DNA of 64,000 bases from Pseudomonas sp. GM21 (GCF_000282215.1 NZ_AKJS01000118.1:1-64000), one strand, 5' to 3'. Numbered from the stretch's first letter, positions 35,330 to 45,288 are shown. Program-made: numbers and translations. Notes: generated by a model not told the origin, from the letters alone.

Positions 35330-37815
35330 CCTGTTTTCCCGTTAGCGGCGGATTTCTCAAGATCACTGACCATGCGTCGGATACGGTCCGCGAGTTTTTC
35401 CGAACTCATGCTTTCGCGCATGCGTTCCACCCATAGTGGAAAGGCCAGCGGTGTGGGGCGTTTGATCTGATGCAGGTCCATTTTCAACCGAGTAACCCGC
35501 TCCAACGTCTGTTCCAGTCGATGAATATCCAGTTCATTGCGCAGGACTTCTTCCCCGGCCTGGGCCAGCAGCAGATTCCCGGCGTCGTACTGTTTGAATA
35601 CTTCGAAGAACAACCCGCTCGACGCCTGAACCTGACGTGTACTTTTCGGCGCGCCGGGATAGCCGGCAAACACCAGCCCGGCGATCCGCGCGATTTCACG
35701 AAAGCGTCGCAGAGCAAGTTCGCCGGCATTCAGACTGGCGAGCACATCTTCCAACAAATGATTGGGACTCAAAAATTCGCCGTTCAGGATCTGCGACCAA
35801 TCCACGCGCGTGGCGCTGAGCAACTCCAGCCCGTAGTCATTTACCGCGATGGAAAACGTCACCGTCTGCAGTTGACTGACGCGCCACGCCAGCAGACTCG
35901 CAAGCCCCAGATGCACCTGGCGCCCGGCAAAGGGATAAAGAAACAGGTGCCAGCCTTCGCGGGATTTCAGCGCTTCGGCGAGCAAGGAGTATGAGGTCGG
36001 CAATCCGGACCAGCGCTGTTGCACCTCCAGCAATGGCCGTAATGCCTGCATTTCGAGACCAATGAACTCGCCCCGCGCCGCCGCACTGAATTGCTCGATC
36101 ACCGCTTGGGCCAATTCGTTGGATAGCGGCATCCGTCCGCCATTCCAGCGTGGCACAGCGGCTTTTTTCGCGGCACTGCGTTTGACATAAGCGGTCATGT
36201 TTTCCACCCGGACCAATTCCAGCAAACGCCCGGCAAACAGAAAGCCGTCACCCGGCTTGAGCCGCGCGATAAACCCTTCCTCGACACTGCCCAGCTGTTT
36301 GCCGCCGCCACCCTTGCTCCAGAACTTCAGCTGGATGCTCGCATCGCTGACGATGGTGCCGATGCTCATGCGATGTCGTCGGGCGAGGCGCGCATCCGGC
36401 ACGCGCCAGACACCGTGTTCATCCGGTTCGACCCGGCGGTAATCCGGATAGGCTGTGAGAGATAGTCCGCCATGGCGTACGAATGCCAGTGCCCAGGTCC
36501 AGTCCGCCAAGGTGAGGTCGCGATAAGCCCACGCACTGCGTACTTCTTCGTACAACTGATCAGGTAAAAACCCACCGCCCAGGGCCATGCTGACCAGATG
36601 CTGAACCAGCACATCCAGAGGTTTTTCGGGCGACTCGCGGGGTTCGATACGTCGTTGCGCCACGGCAACTTGCGCGGCAGCCGCCTCGATCAATTCCAGA
36701 CTGTGGGTCGGCACCAGCGTCACCCGCGAAACCCGTCCTGGCGCGTGCCCGGAACGGCCCGCCCGCTGCATCAATCGCGCCACGCCTTTGGCTGAGCCGA
36801 TTTGCAGCACGCGCTCCACCGGCAGAAAATCCACGCCCAAGTCCAGGCTTGAAGTACAGACCACCGCCTTGAGTAGACCTTCCTTCAGTGCGCGTTCGAC
36901 CCAGTCGCGGGTGTCCCGTGACAGGGAGCTGTGATGCAAGGCGATCCGCCCGGCCCAATCGGGGCGTGCATCCAGCAAGGCCTGATACCAAATCTCGGAT
37001 TGGGCACGGGTGTTGGTGAAGACCAGGCTGCTGGGGCTGGTCTCCAACTCCGCGAGGACCTGAGGCAACATCTTCAAACCGATATGTCCGGCCCATGGAA
37101 ATCGTTCGATGGCCGGGGGTAACAAGGTGTCGACCTGCAGCACCTTGGACGTTTGACCCTGGACGCTGACACCACCACCTTGAGGGAGCAATACCTGTTC
37201 GGCGTGGGACTGATTGCCGAGGGTGGCGGAAACACCCCATACAATCAGCTCCGGATGCCAGCAACGCAGGCGGGCGAGCGCGAGCTGCAATTGCACGCCG
37301 CGTTTATTGCCAAGCAGTTCATGCCATTCGTCGACCACTACCATGCGCAATGTCGCCAGCGCTGTTTGCGCATCGGCATGGGCGAGCAGCAGGGTCAGAC
37401 TTTCCGGCGTGGTGATCAGGGTGGTGGGTAATCGCCGACTCTGGCGAGCACGTTCACTGCTGCTGGTGTCACCGGTGCGCAGGCCGACGCTCCATGGAAT
37501 GGGTAAATCCAGCAGTGTCGTTTCCAGCGCACGAGCAGTGTCGGCCGCCAGTGCGCGCATGGGGGTTATCCACAGCACCGTCAGTGGTTGGGCGACCGGT
37601 TTTCGTTTACGAGGGGGGGCAGCGGGTGTGACAGACGTGGCAAAGCGATTGAGCGCTGCAAACCAGACCGCATAGGTTTTACCAGCGCCGGTGCTGGCAT
37701 GCAGTAATCCGGATTGGCCGCGTTTAACCGCCGCCCACACCTGTTTTTGAAAGGCGAAAGGTTTCCAGCCGCGATCGGTAAACCATTGTTTTGCGTAGTC
37801 GGGGGAGGTTCCCAT
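35326..37815 (-). CDS. ligase-associated DEXH-box helicase (Lhr-Core type)
   Basis: The 829-residue superfamily 2 DNA helicase has Walker A ASTGAGKT (about 41-48), a VVDEWHEL Walker B and motif VI QRAGRSGHAPG, followed by the winged-helix and beta-barrel-like Lhr-Core domains. It is the 3'-5' helicase of the ligase-associated DNA-repair set. It overlaps pdeM. The gene carries no long C-terminal Lhr extension. Confidence 0.92.
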   Translation of the reverse strand: MGTSPDYAKQWFTDRGWKPFAFQKQVWAAVKRGQSGLLHASTGAGKTYAVWFAALNRFATSVTPAAPPRKRKPVAQPLTVLWITPMRALAADTARALETTLLDLPIPWSVGLRTGDTSSSERARQSRRLPTTLITTPESLTLLLAHADAQTALATLRMVVVDEWHELLGNKRGVQLQLALARLRCWHPELIVWGVSATLGNQSHAEQVLLPQGGGVSVQGQTSKVLQVDTLLPPAIERFPWAGHIGLKMLPQVLAELETSPSSLVFTNTRAQSEIWYQALLDARPDWAGRIALHHSSLSRDTRDWVERALKEGLLKAVVCTSSLDLGVDFLPVERVLQIGSAKGVARLMQRAGRSGHAPGRVSRVTLVPTHSLELIEAAAAQVAVAQRRIEPRESPEKPLDVLVQHLVSMALGGGFLPDQLYEEVRSAWAYRDLTLADWTWALAFVRHGGLSLTAYPDYRRVEPDEHGVWRVPDARLARRHRMSIGTIVSDASIQLKFWSKGGGGKQLGSVEEGFIARLKPGDGFLFAGRLLELVRVENMTAYVKRSAAKKAAVPRWNGGRMPLSNELAQAVIEQFSAAARGEFIGLEMQALRPLLEVQQRWSGLPTSYSLLAEALKSREGWHLFLYPFAGRQVHLGLASLLAWRVSQLQTVTFSIAVNDYGLELLSATRVDWSQILNGEFLSPNHLLEDVLASLNAGELALRRFREIARIAGLVFAGYPGAPKSTRQVQASSGLFFEVFKQYDAGNLLLAQAGEEVLRNELDIHRLEQTLERVTRLKMDLHQIKRPTPLAFPLWVERMRESMSSEKLADRIRRMVSDLEKSAANGKTG

Positions 37816-37891
37816 GCCGGCGGTGTGCGCTCTGAACGTCTTCTTTCAGTGACCGCGCAGGGATGCGAAAGGTTTAATGCAACAACGCGAT

Positions 37892-37961
37892 CCCGTAGGA
37901 GCACGGCTTGCCGGCGATGGCGGTCTCAAGGATTCCATCGCGAGCAGGCTCGCTCCCACAG
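37892..37961. repeat. REP pair 6 (one arm degenerate)
   Basis: A diverged REP arm (CCGTAGGAGCACGGCTTGCC) is followed by a good inverted copy, between the helicase and ABC-transporter operons. Confidence 0.75.
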
Positions 37962-37972
37962 GTTTTGCGGTG

Positions 37973-38737
37973 TTACTTCAGGTTGCCGCTGAGGAATTGC
38001 TTCAACCGTTCACTCTTCGGGTTGCCCAGTACGTCTTCCGGCGCGCCTTCTTCCTCTACCAGCCCTTGGTGCAGGAACAGCACCTGGTTGGAGACTTTGC
38101 GGGCGAAGCTCATTTCATGCGTCACCATGATCATGGTCCGGCCTTCTTCGGCCAGGCCCTGGATCACTCGCAATACTTCACCCACCAGTTCCGGGTCGAG
38201 TGCCGATGTCGGTTCGTCAAACAGCATGACTTCCGGTTCCATGGCCAGCGCCCGGGCAATGGCGACCCGCTGTTGCTGACCGCCAGACAGAAACGCCGGG
38301 TACTGGTCGGCAACGCGCGCGGCCAGGCCAACCTTGTCCAGATAGCGCCGGGCTCGGTCTTCGGCCTCTTCCTTGCTGCAGCCCAACACCCGGCGCGGGG
38401 CCATGGTGATGTTTTCCAGCACGGTCATGTGGCTCCACAGGTTGAAGTGCTGGAACACCATGGCCAGGCGGGTGCGGATCCGTTGCAGCTCATTGGCATC
38501 GGCCACGTGCATGCCGTGACGATCCTTGATCATGCGGATGTTCTGCCCGTCGAGGCTCATGGCGCCGTCGTTGGGCTGTTCAAGAAAGTTGATGCAGCGC
38601 AGGAACGTACTTTTGCCCGAGCCGCTGGCGCCGATCAGGCTGATGACGTCACCGGTATTGGCCTTGAGCGAAACGCCTTTGAGAACTTCATGATCGCCAT
38701 AGCTTTTATGCAGGCCTTCGATGGTCAGTTTGTACAT
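37973..38737 (-). CDS. polar amino acid ABC transporter ATPase
   Basis: The 254-residue ATPase of the HisP/AotP/GlnQ group has Walker A GASGSGKS, signature LSGGQQQR, Walker B VMLFDEP and H-loop VTHE. It energises uptake by the two permeases at 39894-41329 and the binding protein at 41386. The hydrolase gene at 38751 sits between ATPase and permeases and is transcribed in the same direction. Substrate is probably a basic amino acid or a derivative, by similarity to arginine/ornithine and histidine systems. Confidence 0.93.
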   Translation of the reverse strand: MYKLTIEGLHKSYGDHEVLKGVSLKANTGDVISLIGASGSGKSTFLRCINFLEQPNDGAMSLDGQNIRMIKDRHGMHVADANELQRIRTRLAMVFQHFNLWSHMTVLENITMAPRRVLGCSKEEAEDRARRYLDKVGLAARVADQYPAFLSGGQQQRVAIARALAMEPEVMLFDEPTSALDPELVGEVLRVIQGLAEEGRTMIMVTHEMSFARKVSNQVLFLHQGLVEEEGAPEDVLGNPKSERLKQFLSGNLK

Positions 38738-38750
38738 GGGGCATGCATCC

Positions 38751-39869
38751 TCAAGGCGAAAGTAGGTAGCCGCTGCGATAGGCTTCGGCGCCCGCGACGT
38801 GCGCGATCACCATGCCGGCAGTGGCCATGCGCCGTAGCGAGCGGGCGTACATCAGCCCGGCGGCGGTGCAATGAACAGGGGTGACGCGATCGTTGATCGG
38901 GTCAATGATTTCGGCGATCAGTTGTCCGGCTTCCAGGTACTCCCCCGGCAGCGCGTTGAACACCAGCAGCCCGCCGACCGGTGTCGCCACAGGCTCTACA
39001 CCCGCCAGCGGCGTGGCCGGGTAGGGCAGCTCGGGCAGTGGAGCCGGTTCGCCGGCAATGGCGCCGAAGTGAATCAGGTAATCGATCATCGCCTGGCAAT
39101 CGAGGCTGGCCAGCGGATGATTGACGTCACCCTGGCCGCGTAATTCGACCGTCACTGAAAAACTGCCCAGCGGTATGTCGAAGTGTTCGCCGAAGCGTTC
39201 CTTCAACTGCCACCACAGCAGGGTGAAGCATTCATCAAATGATTGGCCGCCGGAGTCGGTAGCCAGCAAGCTCGCCTCGGCACCGATGTATCGCGCCAAG
39301 GGCTCGACCTGTGGCCAGGCTTGCGGCGTGGTGTAAAGGTGCGCGACGGCTTCGAAATCGCAATGCAGGTCCAGCACCATGTCCGCATCGCAGGCCAGGC
39401 GTTGCAGGGTCAGGCGCAGGGATTGCAGTTGGGTGCTGGCGGTTTGCCTGGCCAGGGCATTGCGCAAACTGTCGCGGATCAGCCCGAGGTTGTGTTGTGG
39501 ATCGTCACTGAGTTGGCCTTCGATCTCATTGCCGACCGCTTCGCTCACATCGACGAACCAGCGATTGAAGTTTTGGCCGCTTTCGAGCTCGAAGCGACCC
39601 AGCGGGACCTCCAGCAGCACTTGTTCCAGGCCCACCGGGTTGGCGACCGGCACCAGCACGATTTCGCTGCGCAGCCGGCCGGCGGCTTCGAGTTCGGCCA
39701 GGCGCTGCTTGAGGTGCCAGGCCACCAGCATGCCTGGCATTTCATCGGCGTGCAGGGACGACTGGATGTAAATCTTGCCGTTGGCCGATGTCGGGCCGAA
39801 GTGGAAGCTGTGAATTTGTCGTGCGGTCCCCGGCAGTGGGGCCAGCAGGTCATGAATCTGGTGGCGCAT
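38751..39869 (-). CDS. M14-like succinylglutamate desuccinylase/aspartoacylase-family hydrolase
   Basis: The 372-residue zinc hydrolase has SSLHADEMPG (His and Glu ligands), a distal His in LDLHCDFEA and a catalytic Glu probably in SVTVELRGQG. The C-terminal domain is a beta-barrel as in AstE/aspartoacylase proteins. It may release an amino acid from an acylated or peptide-like compound taken up by the flanking transporter. That link is inferred from gene order alone. Confidence 0.85.
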   Translation of the reverse strand: MRHQIHDLLAPLPGTARQIHSFHFGPTSANGKIYIQSSLHADEMPGMLVAWHLKQRLAELEAAGRLRSEIVLVPVANPVGLEQVLLEVPLGRFELESGQNFNRWFVDVSEAVGNEIEGQLSDDPQHNLGLIRDSLRNALARQTASTQLQSLRLTLQRLACDADMVLDLHCDFEAVAHLYTTPQAWPQVEPLARYIGAEASLLATDSGGQSFDECFTLLWWQLKERFGEHFDIPLGSFSVTVELRGQGDVNHPLASLDCQAMIDYLIHFGAIAGEPAPLPELPYPATPLAGVEPVATPVGGLLVFNALPGEYLEAGQLIAEIIDPINDRVTPVHCTAAGLMYARSLRRMATAGMVIAHVAGAEAYRSGYLLSP

Positions 39870-39893
39870 GTTTCTTTATTCCTAAAGCGGGTC

Positions 39894-40604
39894 CTAGTGA
39901 GTCGGCCCGAGGAAGGCCAGCCATCGCCGTTCGGCGAGACGGAACAGGCCGACCAGCGCAAAGGTCACAGTCAGGTAGATCAGTGCGGCAATGCCGAACG
40001 ACTGAAAGGTCAGGAAGGTCGCCGAGTTGGCGTCCCGAGCGACTTTCAAGACGTCCGGAATGGTCGCGGTGAACGCTACGGTGGTCGAGTGCAGCATCAG
40101 AATCACTTCGTTGCTGTAATACGGCAACGAGCGACGCAGGGCCGACGGCATGATGACGTAGGCATACAGCTTCCAGCCGGTCAGGCCATACGCCTTGGCG
40201 GCTTCGACTTCACCGTGGTTCATGCTGCGAATCGCCCCGGCGAAAATCTCCGTGGTGTAGGCGCAGGTGTTCAGGGCGAAGGCGAGGATGGTGCAGTTCA
40301 TCGCATCGCGAAAGAACGCATCCAGCACCGGTTGGGCGCGAATGGCCGCCAGGCTATAAATCCCGGTGTAGCAAATCAGCAGCTGAATATAGAGCGGCGT
40401 ACCCCGAAACAGATAGGTGTAGAACTGCACCGGCCAACGGATGTAGAAGTGCGGCGACACCCGAGCGATGGACAGCGGGATCGACACCAGGAAACCGATG
40501 ACGATCGAGGCGGTCAGGAGCCACAGGGTCATGGCCAGGCCGGTGATGTTGTTGCCGTCGGTATAAAGGAAGGGTTTCCAGTACTCCTGCAAGAGTTCGA
40601 TCAT
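39894..40604 (-). CDS. polar amino acid ABC permease (HisM-like)
   Basis: The 236-residue membrane protein has about five transmembrane segments and the cytoplasmic EAA-type loop (GEVEAAKAYGLTGWKLYAYVIMPSALR) that contacts the ATPase. It overlaps the next permease gene by four bases, typical of the HisQ/HisM heterodimer. Confidence 0.92.
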   Translation of the reverse strand: MIELLQEYWKPFLYTDGNNITGLAMTLWLLTASIVIGFLVSIPLSIARVSPHFYIRWPVQFYTYLFRGTPLYIQLLICYTGIYSLAAIRAQPVLDAFFRDAMNCTILAFALNTCAYTTEIFAGAIRSMNHGEVEAAKAYGLTGWKLYAYVIMPSALRRSLPYYSNEVILMLHSTTVAFTATIPDVLKVARDANSATFLTFQSFGIAALIYLTVTFALVGLFRLAERRWLAFLGPTH

Positions 40605-41329
40605 CGTACGGCCTCCCGGGAACCGGCGGCGTAACGGCGTTCAAGCCAGCGCAAGACGAAGTTGGAGGCGCTGGTAATCAGCAGGTAAATCACCGCGGCC
40701 ACCACCAGGAAATAGAACAGTTGATAGGTGCTTTTGCCGGCGTCCTGAGCGGCCTTGACCAGGTCGGCGAGGCCGATGATCGACACCAGCGCAGTGGCCT
40801 TGAGCATCACCATCCAGTTATTGCCGATACCCGGCAGGGCAAAGCGCATCATTTGCGGGAACACCACGATCCAGAAACGCTGGCCACGCTTGAGGCCATA
40901 AGCGGTTGCGGCTTCGACCTGGCCACGCGGGACTGCGAGGATCGCGCCACGGAAGGTCTCGGTGAAGTACGCGCCATAGATGAAGCCCAGGGTGATGACC
41001 CCGGCGCTGAACGGGTTGATCTCGATGTATTCCCATTCCATGAAGTCGGTGAACGACGTCAGCCAGGTTTGCAGGCTGTAGAAGATCAACAGCATCAGCA
41101 CCAGGTCCGGCACGCCGCGAATCAGCGTGGTGTAGACCTGCGCCGGCACGCGCACCAGTTTGACTTTGGACAGTTTGGCACTGGCGCCCAGCAAGCCGAG
41201 CAAGACGGCCACCAAGAGCGACAACGCCGATAATTTGATGGTCATCCAGGTGCCTTCCATCAGCAACGGACCGAAGCCCTTGAGGCTGAAGGCAGAGAGC
41301 CCCAGATTTTGTAATAGGTTTTCGAACAT
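40601..41329 (-). CDS. polar amino acid ABC permease (HisQ-like)
   Basis: The 242-residue membrane protein with five segments has the EAA loop GQVEAATAYGLKRGQRFWIVVFPQMMR. It forms the channel with the HisM-like protein. It lies 56 bases after the binding-protein gene and overlaps the HisM-like gene by four bases. Confidence 0.92.
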   Translation of the reverse strand: MFENLLQNLGLSAFSLKGFGPLLMEGTWMTIKLSALSLLVAVLLGLLGASAKLSKVKLVRVPAQVYTTLIRGVPDLVLMLLIFYSLQTWLTSFTDFMEWEYIEINPFSAGVITLGFIYGAYFTETFRGAILAVPRGQVEAATAYGLKRGQRFWIVVFPQMMRFALPGIGNNWMVMLKATALVSIIGLADLVKAAQDAGKSTYQLFYFLVVAAVIYLLITSASNFVLRWLERRYAAGSREAVR

Positions 41330-41385
41330 AAATCAGCAACCTGATCGGATAAAAAAAGCGCCCATCGCGAGATGGGCGCCGGGCA

Positions 41386-42168
41386 TTATTTGCCGCTGTA
41401 CAGGTTCAGATCGCCAAAGTGTTTCTTTTGAATCTCGGCGTATTTGCCGTCATCGTGTAACGCTTTGATACCTTTATCCAAAAGCGCTTTCAGCTCGGTG
41501 TTACCTTTCTTAATACCGACAGCCGTTTTGGCCGGCAGCAAAGCGTTGTCGACTGGCTTGCTGACATCGTAATCGGCACCCTGTGGCGACTTCAGGAAGC
41601 CCAGTTCGGCTTGCAGCATGTCCTGAATCCCTGCGTCGAGACGCCCGGAAGTCAAGTCGGCATAGACCTGGTCCTGGTTGGCGTAGGCCTGGGTTTTAAC
41701 GCCGGCCTTGTCCAGTACGGCTTTGGCATAGGCCTCCTGGATGGTGCCTTGTTCGTAGCCGACGGTCTTGCCCTTGAGCGAGGCGACGTCTTCAGTCACG
41801 CCAGAACCTTTTTTGAACACGTAGGCGGTCGGGCCGGAGAACAGTTCGCTGGAGAAGTCGATGACTTTTTCGCGGGCTTCGGTGACGGTCATCGAAGAGA
41901 TCACACCGTCGAATTTATTGGCCTTGAGGCCCGGAATCATGCCGTCGAAATCGCTTTCGACCCATTTGCACTTGACCTTCAGCTCGGCGCAAATCGCGTT
42001 CCCCAGATCGATGTCAAAGCCTACCAGGCTACCGTCGGCCGCTTTGGACTCGAAAGGTGCGTAGGAAGGGTCAACGCCAAAACGCAATTCTTTGTATTCC
42101 TTGGCCAGTGCGGAACCCGCAGCCATGCACAATGCGAGTGCAGAAAAGGTCAGCAATGCTTTTTTCAT
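41386..42168 (-). CDS. periplasmic amino-acid-binding protein (ArgT/HisJ family)
   Basis: The 260-residue protein has a signal peptide (cleavage after GSALA, near residue 22) and the family signature FDIDLGNAICAELKVKCKWVESDFDGMIPGL. The pattern YEFRFGVDP-like start, D and R ligands and length fit basic amino-acid binding proteins. It is the first gene of the transporter operon; the 200 bases upstream to the REP pair hold its promoter. Confidence 0.93.
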   Translation of the reverse strand: MKKALLTFSALALCMAAGSALAKEYKELRFGVDPSYAPFESKAADGSLVGFDIDLGNAICAELKVKCKWVESDFDGMIPGLKANKFDGVISSMTVTEAREKVIDFSSELFSGPTAYVFKKGSGVTEDVASLKGKTVGYEQGTIQEAYAKAVLDKAGVKTQAYANQDQVYADLTSGRLDAGIQDMLQAELGFLKSPQGADYDVSKPVDNALLPAKTAVGIKKGNTELKALLDKGIKALHDDGKYAEIQKKHFGDLNLYSGK

Positions 42169-42477
42169 TATTCAATCCCTAAGAACCAATATGAGCGCTT
42201 GTGGCGCAGAATTATTGTTACTGGAAAGCGTAAGACCCGATGAAAGTAGCAATTTCCGAACCAGAGTCCCGAACAAGCGTTTTAAAAGGTCATACAAGAA
42301 ATGACGGCGCAGGGATTGTGCACGAAAACGGGCGTCGTGGAACTACTGCACCAAGTTGGTTCGGGTTGGCACAAATCCCTGTGGGAGCGAGCTTGCTCGC
42401 GATAGCGGTGTATCAGTCACAAAAAGGATGAATGACACGGCCTCATCGCGAGCAAGTTCGCTCCCACGGGGATGGGG
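42169..42477. other. 309-base region: transporter promoter and REP
   Basis: The right part of the region is REP pair 7 (42377-42471). The left 200 bases contain no convincing gene and should hold the promoter of the binding-protein gene. I see no riboswitch I can name. Confidence 0.5.
42377..42471. repeat. REP pair 7
   Basis: Inverted REP palindromes (CCCTGTGGGAGCGAGCTTGC and reverse) flank a 50-base spacer. Confidence 0.9.
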
Positions 42478-44166
42478 TCAGCTTAATAAATTCTGCAACG
42501 TGCCGAGGTCGTCAGCCTCTTCAACCGACTTGTCCTGGCGCCAGCGCAGCATCCTCGGAAAACGCACGGCGATCCCGCTCTTGTGTCGTTTCGAAAGGGC
42601 AATGCCTTCAAATCCCAGTTCAAAGACCAGGCTCGGTTTCACACTGCTCACCGGCCCGAATTTCTCCACGGTGGTTTTGCGCACGATGCTGTCGACCTGG
42701 CGCATTTCTTCATCGGTCAGCCCTGAATAGGCTTTGGCGAAGGGCACTAGCGTGCGTTCGCTGGAGTCGGGTGGGCCATCCCAGACCGCGAAGGTGTAAT
42801 CACTAAAGAGGTTCGCCCGGCGTCCGTGGCCTCGTTGTGCATAGATCAGCACCGCGTCAACGCTGAACGGGTCGACTTTCCATTTCCACCACACGCCCAT
42901 GTCCTTTGTTCGACCAACGCCGTACAGCGCATCCCGCGCCTTGAGCATCATGCCTTCGACGCCGAGACGGCGGGACGCTTCCCTTTGGCGGGCGAGGTCG
43001 AACCAGTTGTCGCCGGTCAATACCGGTGAGACGAGTAACGCCGGGCTGTGACAGGTGGCGACGAGTGTTTCCAGCTGAGTGCGACGCGTGGCCTGTGTCT
43101 GATTGCGCCAGTCGGCGCCTTGCCATTCCAGCAGGTCGTAAGCGAGGACCACCACGGGCACCTCGTCGAGGATTTTTTTGCTGAGGACTTTGCGTCCGAT
43201 TCGTTGTTGCAGCAGGGCGAACGGTTGCACGGCGGGAGGGGCGAGCGAGGCGGGGTCAAAGGCATCCACGGTGCCGGGGCTTGCAGTTTTCCAGGCAACG
43301 ATTTCGCCGTCGATCACGGTGCCGTCGGGTAAACCGTGCACCAGATGCTCAAATTCGGGGAAGCGCTCGGTGACCAATTCTTCTCCACGCGACCAGACCC
43401 ACAGACGTCCGTCGCGCTTGACCACCTGGGCACGGATGCCATCCCATTTCCATTCCACCAGCCATCGGCTCGCGGGGCCGAGCAGCGCTTCGAATTGCTC
43501 CACCGGTTGCGACAAGGCATGGGCCAGGAAAAACGGATAAGGCTGCCCCCCACGCTGAGCGTGTTCATCACTGGATTCAGCCGCGATCAATTTCAGGTAA
43601 CTGGCAGCGCTGGGTCGATGGGACAGGTCGGTGTAACCAACCATTCGCTGGGCCACGCGCTTGCTGTCGAGGCCGGCCATGGCCGCGAGGGCGCGGGTCA
43701 CCAGCAGCTTGGAAACGCCTACACGAAAGCTGCCAGTGATCAGTTTGATGCAGAGCATCAGACTGGTGCGGTCCAGCTGCGACCAGAGTGCGGGCAATTG
43801 TACGGCGAGCACTTCGGTGGATTCGCCACGCAAGGGCAGCAGCTTGTCTTCAATCCATACCGCCAATCCGTCGCTGGAACGGTGTGGCGATTCGGGCAGT
43901 ACCAGGGAGATGGTTTCTGCCATATCGCCAACCGCTTGATAACTTTCTTCGAACAGCCAGGGTTGAAGGCCGGAAAATTCTACGGCCAGTTCTCGCAGCA
44001 CACGCACGGGCACCAATTGCCGGGGGCGCCCGCCGGACAAAAAATAAACCGCCCACGCGGCATCTTGCGGTGCAGCCTGTGCAAAGTAATGTTGCATGGC
44101 AGCCAGTTTGGCGTTGCTCGACGTGGTGGCGTCGAGTTCGGCATACAACTCGGCAAAGGCCTTCAT
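42478..44166 (-). CDS. ATP-dependent DNA ligase
   Basis: The 562-residue ligase has an N-terminal DNA-binding domain, a nucleotidyltransferase core with the adenylated Lys in EWKWDGIRAQ, motif III GEIVAW, motif V-like WWKWKVDPFSVDAVLIYAQRG and a C-terminal OB-fold. It belongs to the ligase-associated DNA-damage set with the exonuclease (overlapping by four bases), the helicase and PdeM. The NAD-dependent LigA is separate. Confidence 0.93.
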   Translation of the reverse strand: MKAFAELYAELDATTSSNAKLAAMQHYFAQAAPQDAAWAVYFLSGGRPRQLVPVRVLRELAVEFSGLQPWLFEESYQAVGDMAETISLVLPESPHRSSDGLAVWIEDKLLPLRGESTEVLAVQLPALWSQLDRTSLMLCIKLITGSFRVGVSKLLVTRALAAMAGLDSKRVAQRMVGYTDLSHRPSAASYLKLIAAESSDEHAQRGGQPYPFFLAHALSQPVEQFEALLGPASRWLVEWKWDGIRAQVVKRDGRLWVWSRGEELVTERFPEFEHLVHGLPDGTVIDGEIVAWKTASPGTVDAFDPASLAPPAVQPFALLQQRIGRKVLSKKILDEVPVVVLAYDLLEWQGADWRNQTQATRRTQLETLVATCHSPALLVSPVLTGDNWFDLARQREASRRLGVEGMMLKARDALYGVGRTKDMGVWWKWKVDPFSVDAVLIYAQRGHGRRANLFSDYTFAVWDGPPDSSERTLVPFAKAYSGLTDEEMRQVDSIVRKTTVEKFGPVSSVKPSLVFELGFEGIALSKRHKSGIAVRFPRMLRWRQDKSVEEADDLGTLQNLLS

Positions 44167-45197
44167 GGCAATGCCTTGTCTTGCTCAGGGTCGACCACGG
44201 CGTTTTCTTCTTCGTCGTCGCCGTACTCGGTGTTGAAGCTCTGTGCATCAAGACCCTGTTCACGCAGATGGCGCACCAGTACGGCGACCGAACCGTGGGT
44301 CACCATTACCCGCTCGGCGCCGGTTTGTTCAATGGCCCAGAGCAGCCCCGGCCAATCGGCATGGTCGGACAGCACAAACCCCCGGTCGACACCGCGTCGG
44401 CGGCGGGTCCCGCGCAAGCGCATCCAGCCGCTGGCGAAGCCGTCGCTGTACTCGCCGAAACGACGCATCCAGGTGCTGCCGCCCGCTGATGGCGGCGCGA
44501 TGACCAGCGCTTTGCGCATCATCGGGTCACTCTTTTGAACCGCGCCGGCATAGATCGTTGGCGGCAGATAAACGCCGCTTTGGCGATACACCTGGTTGAG
44601 TGGTTCTACGGCGCCGTGCACCAGAATGGGGCCGAGGCTGGCGTCGATACCGTGAAGAATTCGCTGCGCTTTGCCGAAGGAGTAGCAGAACAGCACGCTG
44701 GCCATGTCGGCGGCGGCGTTGGCCTGCCACCACTGATTAATCTCGGCAAACACCTGAGTCTGAGGTTGCCAGCGATAGATCGGCAGGCCGAAGGTCGACT
44801 CGGTAATGAAGGTGTGGCAACGCACCGGTTCGAAGGGCGCACAGGTGCCGTCGGCTTCGGTCTTGTAATCCCCCGAGGCGACCCAGACTTCGCCGCCGTA
44901 TTCCAGTCGCACCTGGGCCGAGCCGAGCACGTGGCCGGCGGGGTGAAAACTGAGGGTGACGCCATGATGTTTGAGGGGCTGGCCGTACGGCAGGGTTTGC
45001 AGGTTGATATCTGCACCGAGGCGAGCACGCAAGATGCCTTCGCCGGCTGACGCGGCCAAGTAGTGTTGATTGCCGCTACGGGCATGGTCGCTGTGAGCGT
45101 GGGTGATGACCGAACGTTCGACGGGCCGCCACGGGTCGATGTAGAAATCCCCGGCCGGGCAATACAAACCTTCAGGACGCGCGATAACAAGATCCAT
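44163..45197 (-). CDS. ligase-associated DNA-damage-response exonuclease (beta-CASP)
   Basis: The 344-residue metallo-beta-lactamase/beta-CASP nuclease of SNM1 type has THAHSDHARS (HxHxDH), HPAGHVLGSAQ, SGDYKTEADG and the later LSDHADW. The protein processes DNA ends before ligation. It is first in the operon with the ligase gene, overlapping as ATGA. The acidic C-terminal stretch (GDDEEENAVVDPEQ) is an unstructured tail. Confidence 0.92.
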   Translation of the reverse strand: MDLVIARPEGLYCPAGDFYIDPWRPVERSVITHAHSDHARSGNQHYLAASAGEGILRARLGADINLQTLPYGQPLKHHGVTLSFHPAGHVLGSAQVRLEYGGEVWVASGDYKTEADGTCAPFEPVRCHTFITESTFGLPIYRWQPQTQVFAEINQWWQANAAADMASVLFCYSFGKAQRILHGIDASLGPILVHGAVEPLNQVYRQSGVYLPPTIYAGAVQKSDPMMRKALVIAPPSAGGSTWMRRFGEYSDGFASGWMRLRGTRRRRGVDRGFVLSDHADWPGLLWAIEQTGAERVMVTHGSVAVLVRHLREQGLDAQSFNTEYGDDEEENAVVDPEQDKALP

Positions 45198-45288
45198 GTT
45201 GTTGCCAGGATGGAGGGACTTGTTAGGTATGAGGTAGGCGTGAAGCCAGAAGTTCTATCTGAATTCTATTGAGCAATCACATTTCCAT

